DNA of 30,044 bases from CAZJKO01 sp964546995 (GTDB lineage Bacteria > Bacillota_I > Bacilli_A > RF39 > UBA660): contig CAZJKO010000009.1 of NCBI GenBank assembly GCA_964546995.1, forward strand, positions 1 to 30,044, given 5' to 3'. The notes below the pieces were generated by a model. That model was not told the DNA's origin. It did no database searches and saw only the letters and a program-made list of their open reading frames with translations. A program made the translations under genes and the position numbers. Of this stretch, positions 7,376-15,440 are shown in pieces. Position 1 is the first letter of the stretch. The number at the start of each line of letters is the position of its first letter.

Positions 7376-9916
7376 ATGTTAGAGAAAAAATATGATTTTC
7401 AAAAAGTAGAGGCTGGAAAGTATCAACAGTGGATAGAGGCGAAATATTTTGAACCTTCAAAAGACAAAAGTAAAGTGCCGTATTGTGTTGTAATTCCTCC
7501 TCCGAATGTGACAGGAAAACTTCATTTAGGGCATGCTTGGGATACGACATTACAAGATATTATGACCCGTTATAAAAGGATGGATGGTTACGATACGCTA
7601 TGGTTGCCAGGAATGGATCATGCTGGTATTGCGACACAAGCGAAAGTAGATAAAAAACTGAAAGATATGGGAATGTCTCCGCGAAAAATGGATCGTGAAG
7701 AATGGCTTAAGTACGCATGGGCATGGAAAGAAGAATATGCTGACAATATCCATAAACAATGGGCAAAGCTCGGATTAGGTTTGGCATACGATGAAGAACG
7801 CTTTACCTTGGATGAGGGGCTTTCCAATGCGGTTAGAAAAGTGTTTGTCGATTTATATAACAAAGGTTTAATTTATCGTGGGGAAAGAATCATCAATTGG
7901 GATCCAGAAGCAATGACAGCTCTTTCAAATGAAGAAGTTATCTATAAAGAGATCGAAGGAGCATTCTACCACATTAAATATCAACTAGAAGATAGTAATG
8001 ATTACTTAATCGTTGCTACAACTCGTCCTGAAACATTGTTTGGTGACACAGCTGTAGCCGTAAACAAGGAAGATGAACGCTATCAAAAGCTCATCGGTAA
8101 GAATGTAATTCTGCCAATCGTTGGTAAAAAAATCCCGATCATTGCGGATATCCATGCGGATCCTACGTTTGGAACAGGTGTGGTTAAAATTACTCCTGCC
8201 CATGATCCGAATGATTTTGAAGTAGGAGAGCGTCATGGTCTAGAGAGAATTGTTGTCATCGAACCGGATGGAACCATGAATAAACATGCCTTGCATTATG
8301 AAGGAATGGATCGTTTTGCCTGTAGAAAAGCACTAGTAGAAGAGTTAAAACAAGAGGATCTATTAGTGAAAGTAGAAAAAATGGTACACGCAGTTGGACA
8401 TTCAGAACGAACCGATGCAATTGTGGAACCATATTTATCGAAACAGTGGTTTGTAAAAATGAGACCGCTTGCTGATCGCGTGTTAGAAAATCAACAAGAT
8501 AAAGAAAAAAAGGTTCATTTTGTTCCACCTCGTTTTGAAAAAATTATGAACCACTGGATGGAAATTACTTACGATTGGTGTATTTCTCGTCAGCTTTGGT
8601 GGGGACATCGTATTCCTGCATGGTACAAAAACGATGAAATTTATGTTGGCCTAACACCACCGAAAGAAGAAGGATGGGTTCAAGATAGTGATGTATTAGA
8701 TACCTGGTTTAGTAGTGCTTTGTGGCCTTTTAGTACTTTGGGCTGGCCAAACGAAACAGAAGAATTAAAAAGGTATTACCCGAACAATTTGCTAGTAACG
8801 GGATACGATATTATTCCTTTTTGGGTCAATCGCATGACCTTTCAAGGGTTAGAATTTACGAAAAAGCGTCCTTTCAAAGACTGTTTGATTCATGGATTAA
8901 TTCGCGACAAAGAAGGACGAAAAATGTCAAAATCGTTAGGAAATGGAATTGATCCTATGGATGTCATTGATACGTATGGTGCCGATGCCCTCCGCTTCTT
9001 TTTGACAACCAACTCAGCGCCTGGACAAGATCTACGTTACGACGAAGAAAAAGTAAAGTCGACCTGGAATTTTATCAATAAACTTTGGAACGCTTCAAGA
9101 TTCGTACTGATGAAATTAGAAGGGTTTCAAGAAGCCGATTATAATCATGAAAACTTATCGTTAGAAGATAAATTTATTTTAACGAAACTACATAAAACGA
9201 TTTCTGAAGTAAGAAAGAATATGGAAAAATATAACTTTCACAATGTCGGAAGTATGCTTTATACGTTTATTTGGGAGGACTTTTGTGATTGGTATATCGA
9301 ACTTTCTAAAAGTAAAGAAAATCATACGACGCAAAGTGTATTACTCGATGTGTTAACAGCAGTTTTAAAGATGTTACATCCATTTATGCCATATGTAACA
9401 GAAGAAATTTATGGACATTTGCCAATAAAAGATGCCGCTTCAATTGTAATTAGTCGCTATCCAACTTGCAACAAAGAATGGATCTTTGAAGAAGAAGCGA
9501 AGAAGATGGAAAAAATTCTAGAAGACATTATTGCGATTCGTAATTTAAAAGCACAGCATAAAATAATGAAAAATGCGTTTGTCGAAATGAGTTGTGACCA
9601 AGAATTAAAAGAAATTTATTGTTCCCAATTAAAGATAAGTGAGGAAAACTTGATTGATTCGAGTGGAAAAGACGGATTGCAAAGAGCCAATTATCAATCT
9701 CCATTCATTAAGTTGACGTATTATTTTAAAGGAGAAGAGGAAAATCCTTTGAAAAAACAAATGGAGATTGATGCATTAAAGAAGTCGATTGCAAGAAGAT
9801 CGATGTTACTTCAAAATGAAAATTATGTGAAGAAAGCACCCGCTAATGTTGTCGAGCTAGATCGTATGAAATTAAAAGAAGAGCAAGAAAAGTTAGCCGT
9901 ATTAGAAAATGATTAA
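7376..9916 (+). CDS. valS: Valyl-tRNA synthetase
   Basis: Class I synthetase that charges tRNA-Val. 846 residues. HIGH-type motif HLGH (50-53) within PPPNVTGKLHLGHAW, editing (CP1) domain about 190-350 with the conserved ATTRPETLFGD segment (214-224), DTWFSS (442-447), KMSKS (516-520), anticodon-binding domain about 600-750 and a C-terminal coiled-coil arm (about 785-846). Slightly shorter than the usual 880 residues, mainly toward the C-terminal half, but all catalytic parts are present. Start follows GGAGAAGG. Transcribed from a T-box leader with a Val specifier; proS follows 18 bp downstream, probably in the same transcript. Confidence 0.97.
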   Translation: MLEKKYDFQKVEAGKYQQWIEAKYFEPSKDKSKVPYCVVIPPPNVTGKLHLGHAWDTTLQDIMTRYKRMDGYDTLWLPGMDHAGIATQAKVDKKLKDMGMSPRKMDREEWLKYAWAWKEEYADNIHKQWAKLGLGLAYDEERFTLDEGLSNAVRKVFVDLYNKGLIYRGERIINWDPEAMTALSNEEVIYKEIEGAFYHIKYQLEDSNDYLIVATTRPETLFGDTAVAVNKEDERYQKLIGKNVILPIVGKKIPIIADIHADPTFGTGVVKITPAHDPNDFEVGERHGLERIVVIEPDGTMNKHALHYEGMDRFACRKALVEELKQEDLLVKVEKMVHAVGHSERTDAIVEPYLSKQWFVKMRPLADRVLENQQDKEKKVHFVPPRFEKIMNHWMEITYDWCISRQLWWGHRIPAWYKNDEIYVGLTPPKEEGWVQDSDVLDTWFSSALWPFSTLGWPNETEELKRYYPNNLLVTGYDIIPFWVNRMTFQGLEFTKKRPFKDCLIHGLIRDKEGRKMSKSLGNGIDPMDVIDTYGADALRFFLTTNSAPGQDLRYDEEKVKSTWNFINKLWNASRFVLMKLEGFQEADYNHENLSLEDKFILTKLHKTISEVRKNMEKYNFHNVGSMLYTFIWEDFCDWYIELSKSKENHTTQSVLLDVLTAVLKMLHPFMPYVTEEIYGHLPIKDAASIVISRYPTCNKEWIFEEEAKKMEKILEDIIAIRNLKAQHKIMKNAFVEMSCDQELKEIYCSQLKISEENLIDSSGKDGLQRANYQSPFIKLTYYFKGEEENPLKKQMEIDALKKSIARRSMLLQNENYVKKAPANVVELDRMKLKEEQEKLAVLEND

Positions 9917-9934
9917 GGATGGTGAGGTGAAAAC

Positions 9935-11347
9935 ATGGAAAAACAAGTAAAGGACATAACGAGTCGCGATGTGGATTTTGCACAATGGTATACAGATGTC
10001 ATAAAAAAAGCAGATTTGGTAGACTATTCTTCTGTAAAAGGAAGTATGATCATTCGGCCTTATGGTTATGCGATTTGGGAAAACATCCAACGAATTTTAG
10101 ATCAAAAATTCAAAGAAACCAATCATGAAAACTTGCAGATGCCAATGTTCATTCCTGAAAGTTTGTTGAATGTAGAAAAAGAACATATCGAAGGATTTGC
10201 CCCAGAAGTAGCATGGGTGACACATGGTGGACAAGAAAAATTAGATGAGCGTATGTGTGTAAGACCGACGAGTGAAGTACTATTTTGTGAGCACTATGCC
10301 AAAATCATCAAATCGTATCGGGATTTACCAAAACTTTACAATCAGTGGTGTACGATCGTAAGATGGGAGAAAACGACAAGACCTTTTTTGCGAAGTAGAG
10401 AAATTCTTTGGCAAGAAGGTCACACAATGCATGAAACAGAACAAGAAGCAAGAGAAGAAACATTAAGAATGCTCCAAATTTACGAGAATTTTCAACGGGA
10501 GTATTTAGCCATACCAGTAATAGTAGGGCGGAAGACCGAGAAAGAAAAATTTGCAGGGGCTGAAGAGACATATACGATTGAAGCAATGATGTATGATGGT
10601 GTTGCACTACAAAATGGAACGAGCCATTATTTTGGAAATCATTTTGCAAAAGCGTTTAACATTAAGTTTTTAAATAAAAAGAATCAATTAGAAACCCCTT
10701 ATCAAACATCGTGGGGCGTATCAACCAGAATGATTGGGGGAATTATTATGGTTCATGGAGATGACCGTGGCCTCGTTCTTCCTCCGAACATTGCACCTAT
10801 TCAAGTGATTATTATTCCAATTGGAAAAGAACCAAGTATGGAACAAGCAGAAGAAATTAGCAAAGAACTAAAAAAGATAAATATCACTTGTAAAATAGAT
10901 CGATCAGACAAAACGCCAGGGTTTCGTTTTGCCGAAGCAGAAGTCAAAGGATATCCTCTCCGCATCGAAATTGGTCCACGCGATTTAGAGGAAGGAAAAG
11001 TCACGATAGTAAGAAGAGATACCTTAGAAAAACAAAAAATAGCATTAACGGATATTTCCAAAGAAATACCGAATAGGTTAAAAGAAATGCAACAAGATAT
11101 GTACAAAAAAGCGGAAAAAAGAAGAGATGAAATGATTTATGAGGTATCTTCCTATGACGAAATCGATAAAAATAAGAATGGCTTCTATAAAGTAAACTGG
11201 TGTGGCGATCTGTCTTGTGAAATGAAATTGAAAGAGGAATTAGGACTCAAGTCACGCTGTATTATTGAAGAAGAACAACCAAATGGACCTTGTATCTGTT
11301 GTGGAAAAACAGCCCATCATAAAGTCTATTTTGGAAAGCAATATTAA
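9935..11347 (+). CDS. proS: Prolyl-tRNA synthetase, short archaeal/eukaryal type (ProS type 3)
   Basis: Class II synthetase, 470 residues. It lacks the editing insertion of the common long bacterial ProRS and instead has the archaeal/eukaryal layout: motif 2 region RWEKTTRPFLRSREILWQEG near 145-165, anticodon-binding domain about 285-385 (KIDRSDKTPGFRFAEAEVKGYPLRIEIG), and a C-terminal zinc-like domain with CEMK...GPCICCGK and terminal aromatic Tyr470, typical of this type. The start follows a GAGGTGA site. It lies 18 bp after valS and probably shares the T-box-controlled transcript. This form occurs in a subset of Firmicutes and Mollicutes-related bacteria and replaces the long form; whether a second proS exists cannot be told here. 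Confidence 0.95.
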   Translation: MEKQVKDITSRDVDFAQWYTDVIKKADLVDYSSVKGSMIIRPYGYAIWENIQRILDQKFKETNHENLQMPMFIPESLLNVEKEHIEGFAPEVAWVTHGGQEKLDERMCVRPTSEVLFCEHYAKIIKSYRDLPKLYNQWCTIVRWEKTTRPFLRSREILWQEGHTMHETEQEAREETLRMLQIYENFQREYLAIPVIVGRKTEKEKFAGAEETYTIEAMMYDGVALQNGTSHYFGNHFAKAFNIKFLNKKNQLETPYQTSWGVSTRMIGGIIMVHGDDRGLVLPPNIAPIQVIIIPIGKEPSMEQAEEISKELKKINITCKIDRSDKTPGFRFAEAEVKGYPLRIEIGPRDLEEGKVTIVRRDTLEKQKIALTDISKEIPNRLKEMQQDMYKKAEKRRDEMIYEVSSYDEIDKNKNGFYKVNWCGDLSCEMKLKEELGLKSRCIIEEEQPNGPCICCGKTAHHKVYFGKQY

Positions 11348-11353
11348 AGAAGT

Positions 11354-11386
11354 AAAGAAGTATAAAAAGTAGTACTTCTTTCTTTT
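11354..11386 (+). terminator. Intrinsic terminator of the valS-proS operon
   Basis: AAAGAAGTA (11354-11362) pairs with TACTTCTTT (11373-11381), followed by CTTTTT. It begins 6 bp after the proS stop codon. Confidence 0.8.
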
Positions 11387-11435
11387 TCGACAAATTTTGA
11401 AGTGAAATCCTGTTACAATGAAAATGGTGATAAAA

Positions 11436-11888
11436 ATGAAAATGAATTTTATAATTCCCATTATAGTTTCTATTTTATTAGGAGCTTTTTGTGGAAAATT
11501 AGTATTTAGTCAATATCAAAATAACGAAGAAGTATTTAATGAAAATAACACGATATATGTATTACAACAAGGTGTTTATACCAAAGAAGAAACCAAAATA
11601 AATGCCATGCAAAATCTTCCTTGTGCGATTTCTGTTTTAGATGATGGGAAGTATTATGTTTATGTAGCAATGACTAAAAATCAACAAAACTTAGAAAAAG
11701 TAAGCAAACTGTTTCAAGAGAAAAAAATAGACATTTATCAAAAGGAGATCGCGGTTACCAATCGAGAGTTTTTAAATACGTTAGAACAATATGATCTTTT
11801 GTTAGAAAATGCGAAAACAGAAGAAGAAATGATTTCGGTTATAAAAGTAATTTTGGCAAGTTATGAAGAAAGCGTCTTAATGAGTTAA
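11436..11888 (+). CDS. SPOR-domain membrane protein (position of spoIIB)
   Basis: A 150-residue protein with one N-terminal transmembrane segment (about 4-23, IIPIIVSILLGAFCGKLVF) and an extracytoplasmic SPOR-like domain (about 40-110; YVLQQGVYTKEETKINAMQ ... YYVYVAM). SPOR domains bind glycan strands lacking stem peptides at septa. In Bacillus, SpoIIB, also a membrane SPOR protein, lies just before maf-radC-mreBCD and acts during engulfment; here the gene is directly before radC, so an equivalent role is inferred. Much shorter than SpoIIB, lacking its long cytosolic part. Start at 11436 is set by GGTGAT; an upstream in-frame ATG at 11418 lies before this site and is rejected. Confidence 0.65.
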   Translation: MKMNFIIPIIVSILLGAFCGKLVFSQYQNNEEVFNENNTIYVLQQGVYTKEETKINAMQNLPCAISVLDDGKYYVYVAMTKNQQNLEKVSKLFQEKKIDIYQKEIAVTNREFLNTLEQYDLLLENAKTEEEMISVIKVILASYEESVLMS

Positions 11889-11932
11889 TATTTTTCTCCT
11901 AACTTGAAATAATAATAGTGGTAGGTGATAAA

Positions 11933-12622
11933 ATGACGGCGATAATGAAATTGCTTCCAAAACAAGAAATGCCAAGAGAACGACTATTAAAGTATGGAGT
12001 TGAAAACTTATCGAATGTAGAATTACTATCTTTATTATTAAAGACGGGAACAAAAGAAAAATCCGTTCAAGAAGTAGCGATGGATATTTTAAAGAATTAT
12101 CAAACCGTTGCGTCATTACAAAATACTACGTTGACAAAACTTTGCACGATAAAAGGAGTAGGAGCTGCCAAAGCAATGGAATTGTTAGGGGCCATTGAAT
12201 TAGGAAAAAGAATATTCTTAGAACAGGAAGAAAAGTTAGAATTCAAATTTACCAAACCAGAACAAATTTATAAAAGTTTTAAACACTTATTCTATCATAA
12301 AAAACAGGAGTATTTTTACTGTTTATATTTGAATAACAAACAACAATTAATTGAAAGGAAACTATTATTTATGGGAACAATTAATCAAAGCTTAGTTCAT
12401 CCACGTGAAATATTTAAAGAAGCATATTTGTCTAGTGCATCATCGATCGTTTGTATACACAATCATCCATCAGGAGATATTACGCCAAGTAGAGAAGATA
12501 TTCATCTGACAAAATCGTTAATGGAAATTGGAAAAATTCAAGGAATTCCCGTTGTAGATCATTTGATTTTTACGGATGACGGATATTATAGTTTTTACGA
12601 AAATAATGGTCTTTTAAATTAG
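11933..12622 (+). CDS. radC: RadC family JAB/MPN protein
   Basis: A 229-residue cytosolic protein. N-terminal helix-hairpin-helix region (about 10-85, with LCTIKGVGAAKAMEL) followed by a JAMM/MPN+ domain with HNHPSGDITPSRED (about 171-184), the zinc-metalloprotease-like H-x-H-x(n)-D signature. The original DNA repair role of RadC is disputed; function remains unclear. Start at 11933 follows AGGTGATA; the GTG at 11918 lies upstream of that site. Position before mreC-mreD is conserved in Bacilli, although mreB, normally between them, is missing here. Confidence 0.93.
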   Translation: MTAIMKLLPKQEMPRERLLKYGVENLSNVELLSLLLKTGTKEKSVQEVAMDILKNYQTVASLQNTTLTKLCTIKGVGAAKAMELLGAIELGKRIFLEQEEKLEFKFTKPEQIYKSFKHLFYHKKQEYFYCLYLNNKQQLIERKLLFMGTINQSLVHPREIFKEAYLSSASSIVCIHNHPSGDITPSREDIHLTKSLMEIGKIQGIPVVDHLIFTDDGYYSFYENNGLLN

Positions 12623-12663
12623 AAAAACTGGTACATACTAACAATAGATAAGAGGTGAAAAGT

Positions 12664-13464
12664 ATGTATAAAAAACGCAAAGAAAATCGTAAAAAACTCA
12701 TCGTCATAGGAAGCGTTGTCTTAAGTTTACTATTGTTACTTTTGGTTGGATATTTGGCCAAGGAAAATCGGAATATGGGAAATTTAGAAATGTGGCTAAA
12801 AGATGCTACAACGACAATCGAACGTTGGATGAGTAAACCGTTCATCAAAGAAAAAGATCAACATCAAGAAGAGAGTTTACTTATGATGAAAGGAAAAATC
12901 GCGTCACAAGAACAAGAGATCCAAGCGTTAAAAAAAATGCTAGAATTAAATCGAACTTTGACAGAATACGAAATCGAAAATGCAACCATTTTATCGCGAA
13001 ACATTGGTTATTGGAATGAGACGATTACGATTGATAAAGGAAAAGACCAAGGAATTGCAAAAAATATGGCAGTGATAACGGAAGATGGACTGCTAGGAAA
13101 GATTGTGAGAGTGAGCAATCGAAGTAGTGAGGTAAAACTAATTACAGCTTGTAGTGAGAAATATCAAATATCGGTGATGATTCATACGGAGCAAGGCGAA
13201 GTACATGCCTTATTAAATGGATATGATCCTAAAAGTAAAAAGGCCATTCTCTCATCGATCGATCAACGATCGCTAGTGTTACCATCACAAATGGTAACGA
13301 CGAGTGGACTAGGAGGCGTATTTCCTAACGGCATCTATATAGGCACAATCGATAACGTAGAAAATGACAATCATAGTATCGCAAATAAAGCTCAAATCAC
13401 CTTGAGCCAAGATTTTAATAACATTAGATACGTTAGTGTCTTAAAAGGAACGAGTCATGATTAA
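12664..13464 (+). CDS. mreC: Rod shape-determining protein MreC
   Basis: A 266-residue bitopic protein: basic N terminus, transmembrane helix about 13-34 (IVIGSVVLSLLLLLLVGYLA), coiled coil about 70-105 and two beta-barrel lobes (about 110-260) with the family-typical DKGKDQGIAKNMAV and GLLGKIVRVS stretches. MreC organises elongasome peptidoglycan synthesis outside the membrane. Start ATG 12664 follows AGGTGAAA; a GTG at 12655 is inside that site. mreD overlaps its 3' end by 8 bp. mreB is not adjacent, which is unusual; it may be elsewhere. Confidence 0.93.
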   Translation: MYKKRKENRKKLIVIGSVVLSLLLLLLVGYLAKENRNMGNLEMWLKDATTTIERWMSKPFIKEKDQHQEESLLMMKGKIASQEQEIQALKKMLELNRTLTEYEIENATILSRNIGYWNETITIDKGKDQGIAKNMAVITEDGLLGKIVRVSNRSSEVKLITACSEKYQISVMIHTEQGEVHALLNGYDPKSKKAILSSIDQRSLVLPSQMVTTSGLGGVFPNGIYIGTIDNVENDNHSIANKAQITLSQDFNNIRYVSVLKGTSHD

Positions 13465-13978
13465 ACGAATCGTTCTTCTCGTCGTCTCTCTTCTTTTAGA
13501 CGGAATCTTTTCTTGTTTTCTTCCGTATCAAGTAGGGGTATTTACCTTGCTAAAAGCCTATTTTTCTATCACCATAATACCAACGTTTGTCATAACTTCC
13601 CAGGAAAAATTATGGAGAATCATAATCACTTTGTTCAGTTATGGAATGTTATATGACTTATTTTATACAAGCTTTGTTTTGTTACATGCATTACTATTTA
13701 GTTTAATTGGCATACTATTTTACATTTTATCAAAAAAAATCGATAGGAAAACGATGCTATCATCGGTATGGATGGGACCGCTTTCTACAACGATTTATAG
13801 TGTATTGCTCGCACTATTTGCACTATTGTTTCAACTAGGTGAAGTAACCCTAGTAGGGCTAATAAGTCAAATGATATCGAGTCTATTTCTAGCAACAATC
13901 TATAGTGCTATTCTCTTTTTTATTGTAAATAAGAATAAAAATCCCTCGTATAAAAAAGCTCCTTTTTTCATAAAATGA
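13457..13978 (+). CDS. mreD: Rod shape-determining protein MreD
   Basis: A 173-residue integral membrane protein with five or six hydrophobic helices and the family motif GMLYDLFY (about 63-70). It works with MreC in cell elongation. Its ATG overlaps mreC by 8 bp and its TGA overlaps the ATG of spoIVFA by 4 bp (ATGA), so translation is coupled through the cluster. The last residues are encoded within a hairpin-like region (see 13937-14000). Confidence 0.88.
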   Translation: MIKRIVLLVVSLLLDGIFSCFLPYQVGVFTLLKAYFSITIIPTFVITSQEKLWRIIITLFSYGMLYDLFYTSFVLLHALLFSLIGILFYILSKKIDRKTMLSSVWMGPLSTTIYSVLLALFALLFQLGEVTLVGLISQMISSLFLATIYSAILFFIVNKNKNPSYKKAPFFIK

Positions 13979-14000
13979 ATGGAAAAGAGGGGATTTTTTT
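13937..14000 (+). terminator. Terminator-like structure across the mreD/spoIVFA junction
   Basis: AAAATCCCTC (13938-13947) can pair with GAGGGGATTTT (13987-13997) with a single bulged G, and the 3' arm runs into seven T residues (13994-14000). A second small hairpin AAAAAAG/CTTTTTT lies in the loop. It could partly uncouple sporulation genes from vegetative mre transcription. The long loop and coding overlap make it weak. Confidence 0.35.
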
Positions 14001-14607
14001 GGATTATCGAGAATATAAATCATTAAGAAAAAGAAAACATAGACAAGATCAAAAAGAACAAGATATCGCGAAGAAGAAGTTTCTACGTTTCACAAGCCAA
14101 GTATTACTATCCGCTATTCTTTTATTAGCAACGTTAATTGTAATTAAAATCGATATCAAAACAAAAGACGTAATCTATAAAGAAGTATATGAAAAATCAT
14201 TTCAGTTTGCTGTAGTTAATGATCTATATCAAACGTATTTTGGTCACGTTTTCCCCATAAAAAAAGCGGAAAAAGTAACAGCCGTTTTCAACGAACGAAT
14301 GACGTATGAAGAAGCAAGCATTTATAAAGATGGGGTAAAACTAAAAGTAGCTCCTTCCTATTTAGTACCGTTTCTAGAAAGTGGCATTGTCGTATTCATG
14401 GGAGAAAAAGAAGGATATGGAAATACGATTATCGTACAGCAAGTTAATGGAATGGATGTATGGTACGGAAATGTGGTGTTAAAAGATATCAAAATGTACG
14501 ATTATGTAGAAAAGGGAAGTTTGTTAGGAGAGTGCAATAGCGATACTTTGTATATGGTATTCCAAAAAGAAGGAAGTTTTTTAGATTATAAAGACTATTT
14601 ATCCTAA
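13975..14607 (+). CDS. spoIVFA: SpoIVFA-like regulator of the SpoIVFB protease (degenerate M23 domain)
   Basis: A 210-residue protein with a very basic cytosolic N terminus (LRKRKHRQDQKEQDIAKKK), one transmembrane helix (about 42-62) and an extracytoplasmic LytM/M23-like domain (about 130-208) lacking the zinc ligands of active M23 peptidases. In Bacillus, SpoIVFA anchors and inhibits SpoIVFB in the outer forespore membrane until SpoIVB cleaves it. It directly precedes spoIVFB as in Bacillus. Two starts are possible: ATG 13975 overlapping mreD, used here, or TTG at 13999 preceded by GAGGGG, which would remove eight residues. Name rests on architecture and context more than on residue identity. 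Confidence 0.75.
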   Translation: MNGKEGIFLDYREYKSLRKRKHRQDQKEQDIAKKKFLRFTSQVLLSAILLLATLIVIKIDIKTKDVIYKEVYEKSFQFAVVNDLYQTYFGHVFPIKKAEKVTAVFNERMTYEEASIYKDGVKLKVAPSYLVPFLESGIVVFMGEKEGYGNTIIVQQVNGMDVWYGNVVLKDIKMYDYVEKGSLLGECNSDTLYMVFQKEGSFLDYKDYLS

Positions 14608-15352
14608 AATAAAGTGGCATTCTTCCTTTGTGTTCTTTGCTATCATTACCATTCTAACAGGACTGTTTCGAGAATTTTCTTGTTTCACTTTCCTGTTGCT
14701 CGTCCATGAACTAGGACACTGTTTATGCGCTTTGCATTATGGATGGCAAATCGATTGTATTTCCTTTTATCCATATGGAGGTTCGAGTAAATTTAGCGAA
14801 AAGATAAATCGTCCGATCAAAGAAGAATTTCTTATTTTATTAGCAGGACCAATCGCTCAAGTTTGTTTTTATCTCTTGTGTACTATTTTGCCATTACGCG
14901 AACAGACCCAAGCTTTATTAAGAACGTATCATTACGCGATTCTCTTTTTTAATCTATTGCCAATTTATCCATTAGATGGAGGAAAACTTGTCAATCTCTT
15001 CCTATCAAAACACTATCCCTATTTGAAAAGTTTAACCATCACGCTTCTTCTTTCTTATCTTTTGTTACTAGGAATCGTTTGTATTCAATTGAAAGAATGC
15101 TTTTCATTAAACGTACTATTGGTAGGACTCCTTCTGTTCACCAAAATAAAAGAAGAATGGAAGAAAAGAAATTTTTATTATCAACGATTTTTATTAGAAC
15201 GATATTTGTATCCTTACCATTTTAAAACGATAAAAACAATAGAAAATCCCAAAGAAATGATGCGTGACAAAAGGCATCTTTTTAAAAAACAAAATCATTA
15301 TTATACAGAAAAAACAATTCTTTTAAAAACGTTCAAGCGAAACGATCATTAG
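14585..15352 (+). CDS. spoIVFB: SpoIVFB-like intramembrane metalloprotease (M50, site-2 protease)
   Basis: Polytopic M50 protease that in Bacillus removes the pro-peptide of sigma-K in the mother cell. Zinc motif HELGH (41-45) in LLLVHELGHCLC and the second motif NLLPIYPLDGGK supplying the Asp ligand are intact; four to six membrane helices are visible. The first ATG/GTG start (GTG 14630) would remove PKIKWHSSFVFFAII... which aligns with the conserved N terminus of the family (KIHVHPFL in B. subtilis). The frame is open back to 14585, where ATT follows GAAGGAAG by about 8 bp and overlaps spoIVFA by 23 bp; I use that start, giving 255 residues. ATT as start is inferred, ATT at 14597 is an alternative. 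Confidence 0.82.
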   Translation: MIKTIYPKIKWHSSFVFFAIITILTGLFREFSCFTFLLLVHELGHCLCALHYGWQIDCISFYPYGGSSKFSEKINRPIKEEFLILLAGPIAQVCFYLLCTILPLREQTQALLRTYHYAILFFNLLPIYPLDGGKLVNLFLSKHYPYLKSLTITLLLSYLLLLGIVCIQLKECFSLNVLLVGLLLFTKIKEEWKKRNFYYQRFLLERYLYPYHFKTIKTIENPKEMMRDKRHLFKKQNHYYTEKTILLKTFKRNDH

Positions 15353-15398
15353 GAAAATGCAGTGACGTTTTTCGTTTTTCTAGAATATAGTGTAATAA

Positions 15399-15418
15399 GA
15401 TGAAAAGTACTTTTCATC
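15399..15418. promoter_or_regulatory. 20-bp perfect palindrome before the lysin-like gene
   Basis: GATGAAAAGTACTTTTCATC is a perfect palindrome with no central spacer. It lies immediately after a TATAGTGTAATA stretch (15386-15397) that could be a -10 region and 22 bp before the GTG start, so it may be an operator at the transcription start or a leader hairpin. Confidence 0.5.
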
Positions 15419-15440
15419 TGGAAGAAGGGAAGACGAGAAT

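Noticed and set aside
14630..14632. GTG as start of spoIVFB
   Set aside because: It would cut a conserved N-terminal segment and has no ribosome site at the right distance.
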